The notes under the pieces: model-generated
Databases searched by the model: none
What the model was told of the DNA's origin: nothing
The model's input: the letters and a program-made list of their open reading frames with translations, nothing else
Assembly: GCA_002688965.1 (NCBI GenBank)
Contig: NZEE01000092.1
Coordinates: 1-6,469 of the forward strand
Reading direction: 5' to 3'
From: an archaeon
Lineage (GTDB): Archaea > Aenigmatarchaeota > Aenigmatarchaeia > GW2011-AR5 > GCA-2688965
DNA length: 6,469 nt
Shown: one piece after another, positions 5,578-6,469 of the stretch
Layout of the letters: each line of letters starts with the position of its first letter
How positions within the stretch are numbered: position 1 is the stretch's first letter
Translations under genes and position numbers: made by a program

Positions 5578-5893
5578 TTTAGAGGATCTAATAGAAGAAG
5601 CCCTTAAAAATATCCGTAAAGACCGAGGCAATGCCAACGTTGCTTTGGTTGATATCATGAAATACCTCATGAAAACAGAACGCAGTCATATGGATCTTGG
5701 CCAACAATTTACAAAGTATACTGAAATTTCTCAAAAATCAAATGATCAACTAATCAAGGTTTTATCTATCATGAAAAAGGGTGATAAAGATTTTGATGGA
5801 TTTGCTGATGATGAAAAGGAAGCTATTTTCGAAGAAATTCAAGAAATAGCCGCTTCAAGCGAGGAGTCTCAAGACGATGCCGAAACCGATTGA
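5570..5893 (+). CDS. Small acidic helical phage protein; possible terminase small subunit
   Basis: The 107-residue product starts at GTG 5570, inside the end of the sigma gene, with AAAGGA at 5554-5559 ten bases upstream. It is almost wholly helical by composition and very acidic at the C-terminus (about 75-107, DDEKEAIFEEIQEIAASSEE). The central part, SHMDLGQQFTKYTEISQKSN at 39-58 then DQLIKVLSIMKK to 70, has the heptad look of a coiled coil. It is reminiscent of the central region of T4 gp16, where HME...N-x-IL-x-L-x-K-x-MK follows a similar spacing. On that basis a DNA-packaging small terminase is a candidate, but the resemblance is weak and read by eye. A late-transcription co-factor (gp33-like) is the main alternative, given the sigma neighbour. 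The last 17 bases overlap the next gene. Confidence 0.7.
   Translation: MDNLEDLIEEALKNIRKDRGNANVALVDIMKYLMKTERSHMDLGQQFTKYTEISQKSNDQLIKVLSIMKKGDKDFDGFADDEKEAIFEEIQEIAASSEESQDDAETD
5861..5866 (+). promoter_or_regulatory. Shine-Dalgarno for the open gene starting at 5877
   Basis: GAGGAG lies 10 bases upstream of ATG 5877, inside the preceding gene. It supports 5877 as a genuine start for the partial gene that runs off the right edge. No other in-frame ATG occurs nearby. Confidence 0.55.
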
Positions 5894-6469
5894 TAAAGAA
5901 TATTCTTATGGGCAGCTAAACAATCCACACGGCGCTGAAGACTTCCCAACATACGATAGTTCTAGAACAAACCCTCTAGCTAGATTACGTCGACATGTAC
6001 TTGGTCGTGATAAAAAGAAGGTCGACTTTGCCGATATGGATAAATTCCGCGCGCAAGTGTTAAGGGTCGATATGTTGGAAAATGATGATAAAACAAACAT
6101 AGGTTTTTTTGATCAACGTTCTCTTATTAACGCCAATGTGGGCGAAAAAGTGAAAAACGGCGCAACATTCGGTGTATATGCTAGAGTGTATTTATTTCAT
6201 TCAACACCTTTTCCAACAACACTTGATGCCAGCGATCCAGAGTCACAAACTTTAATAGAGCAACATGTGTTTTTCACCGCCTTAAATGCGCATGCAAAAC
6301 CCCCCGCCCCGGGTGATATTGTTTGGGTTAATTGGTTATCAAAATCCGGACGATTAGACCAATGGAGGGAACCGGTATATCTAGGTCAATTAGACGAAGA
6401 TACCGGTGCTGGAACAGCATTAGGTAAAGCCTTTAATAGTGCTGCCCGTTCCTTCCGTGAAGCTTCTGA
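5877..6469 (+). CDS. Probable virion/baseplate protein, N-terminal part (3' end outside window)
   Basis: The frame from ATG 5877 is open for 197 codons to the window end; the final TGA-like bases at 6467-6469 are out of frame, so the gene continues. The first 50 residues are polar and basic (SSRTNPLARLRRHVLGRDKK). From about 57 the protein becomes strand-rich: FRAQVLRVDMLEND, then FGVYARVYLFHS (98-109), then PPAPGDIVWVNW (142-153) and EPVYLGQL (165-172). The GDIVWV...VYLG pair resembles the OB-like domain of phage baseplate hub proteins such as T4 gp5, and also domains beside phage cell-wall hydrolases. I infer a tail or baseplate protein, perhaps with an enzymatic domain further on; no catalytic motif is visible in this part. 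A stretch rich in Gly, Ala and Ser begins at about 176 (TGAGTALGKAFNSAA) and may be a linker. It overlaps the previous gene by 17 bases. Confidence 0.75.
   Translation, partial: MPKPIDKEYSYGQLNNPHGAEDFPTYDSSRTNPLARLRRHVLGRDKKKVDFADMDKFRAQVLRVDMLENDDKTNIGFFDQRSLINANVGEKVKNGATFGVYARVYLFHSTPFPTTLDASDPESQTLIEQHVFFTALNAHAKPPAPGDIVWVNWLSKSGRLDQWREPVYLGQLDEDTGAGTALGKAFNSAARSFREAS

Noticed and set aside
5906..6100. Minus-strand ORF of 64 residues near the right end
   Set aside because: It is opposite the open + strand gene starting at 5877, which has a good ribosome binding site, strand-like protein motifs and tight overlap with its neighbour.

Overview
This window looks like part of an AT-rich, T4-like myophage genome, most likely from a marine phage of the cyanophage or pelagimyophage kind. 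The main evidence is a T4 gp55-type late sigma factor at 4888-5577. It is flanked by small genes that I associate, from memory, with marine T4-like phages: an FmdB-like zinc ribbon, a one-helix membrane protein and an 82-residue conserved protein. All twelve genes lie on the + strand. Every junction overlaps or abuts (0 to 26 bases), there is no intergenic space at all, and no tRNA, CRISPR array, insertion sequence or terminator was seen. No stretch of 300 bases lacks a gene.

Region 1 (1-4040) is a sugar cassette of a kind normally found in bacterial surface-glycan or flagellin-glycosylation loci. In order it holds the 3' end of a DegT-family sugar aminotransferase, a NeuB-family nonulosonic (sialic-like) acid synthase, a PseH-like GNAT acetyltransferase with an extra C-terminal tail, a DUF115/Maf-like putative glycosyltransferase, a CMP-sugar cytidylyltransferase, and a small HAD-fold phosphatase. 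Together they read as amination, N-acylation, condensation with phosphoenolpyruvate, CMP activation and probably transfer of a nonulosonic acid of legionaminic, pseudaminic or sialic type. The early steps (dehydratase, and epimerase or UDP-sugar hydrolase) are not in view and could lie upstream.

Region 2 (4015-6469) is phage core: a conserved 82-residue protein with a strong ribosome binding site, the FmdB-like zinc ribbon, the membrane-anchored small protein, the late sigma factor, a 107-residue acidic helical protein that may be a small terminase subunit, and the first 197 codons of a probable virion or baseplate protein that runs off the window end. The ORF at the right edge has no stop inside the window and is an open partial gene starting at 5877.

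The interesting point is the combination. A near-complete nonulosonic-acid synthesis, activation and transfer line sits directly upstream of, and physically overlaps, the late-transcription and structural genes of a T4-like phage. This suggests that the sugar is made late in infection and put on either the virion or the host surface. Function is inferred from motifs read by eye; no database search was possible.
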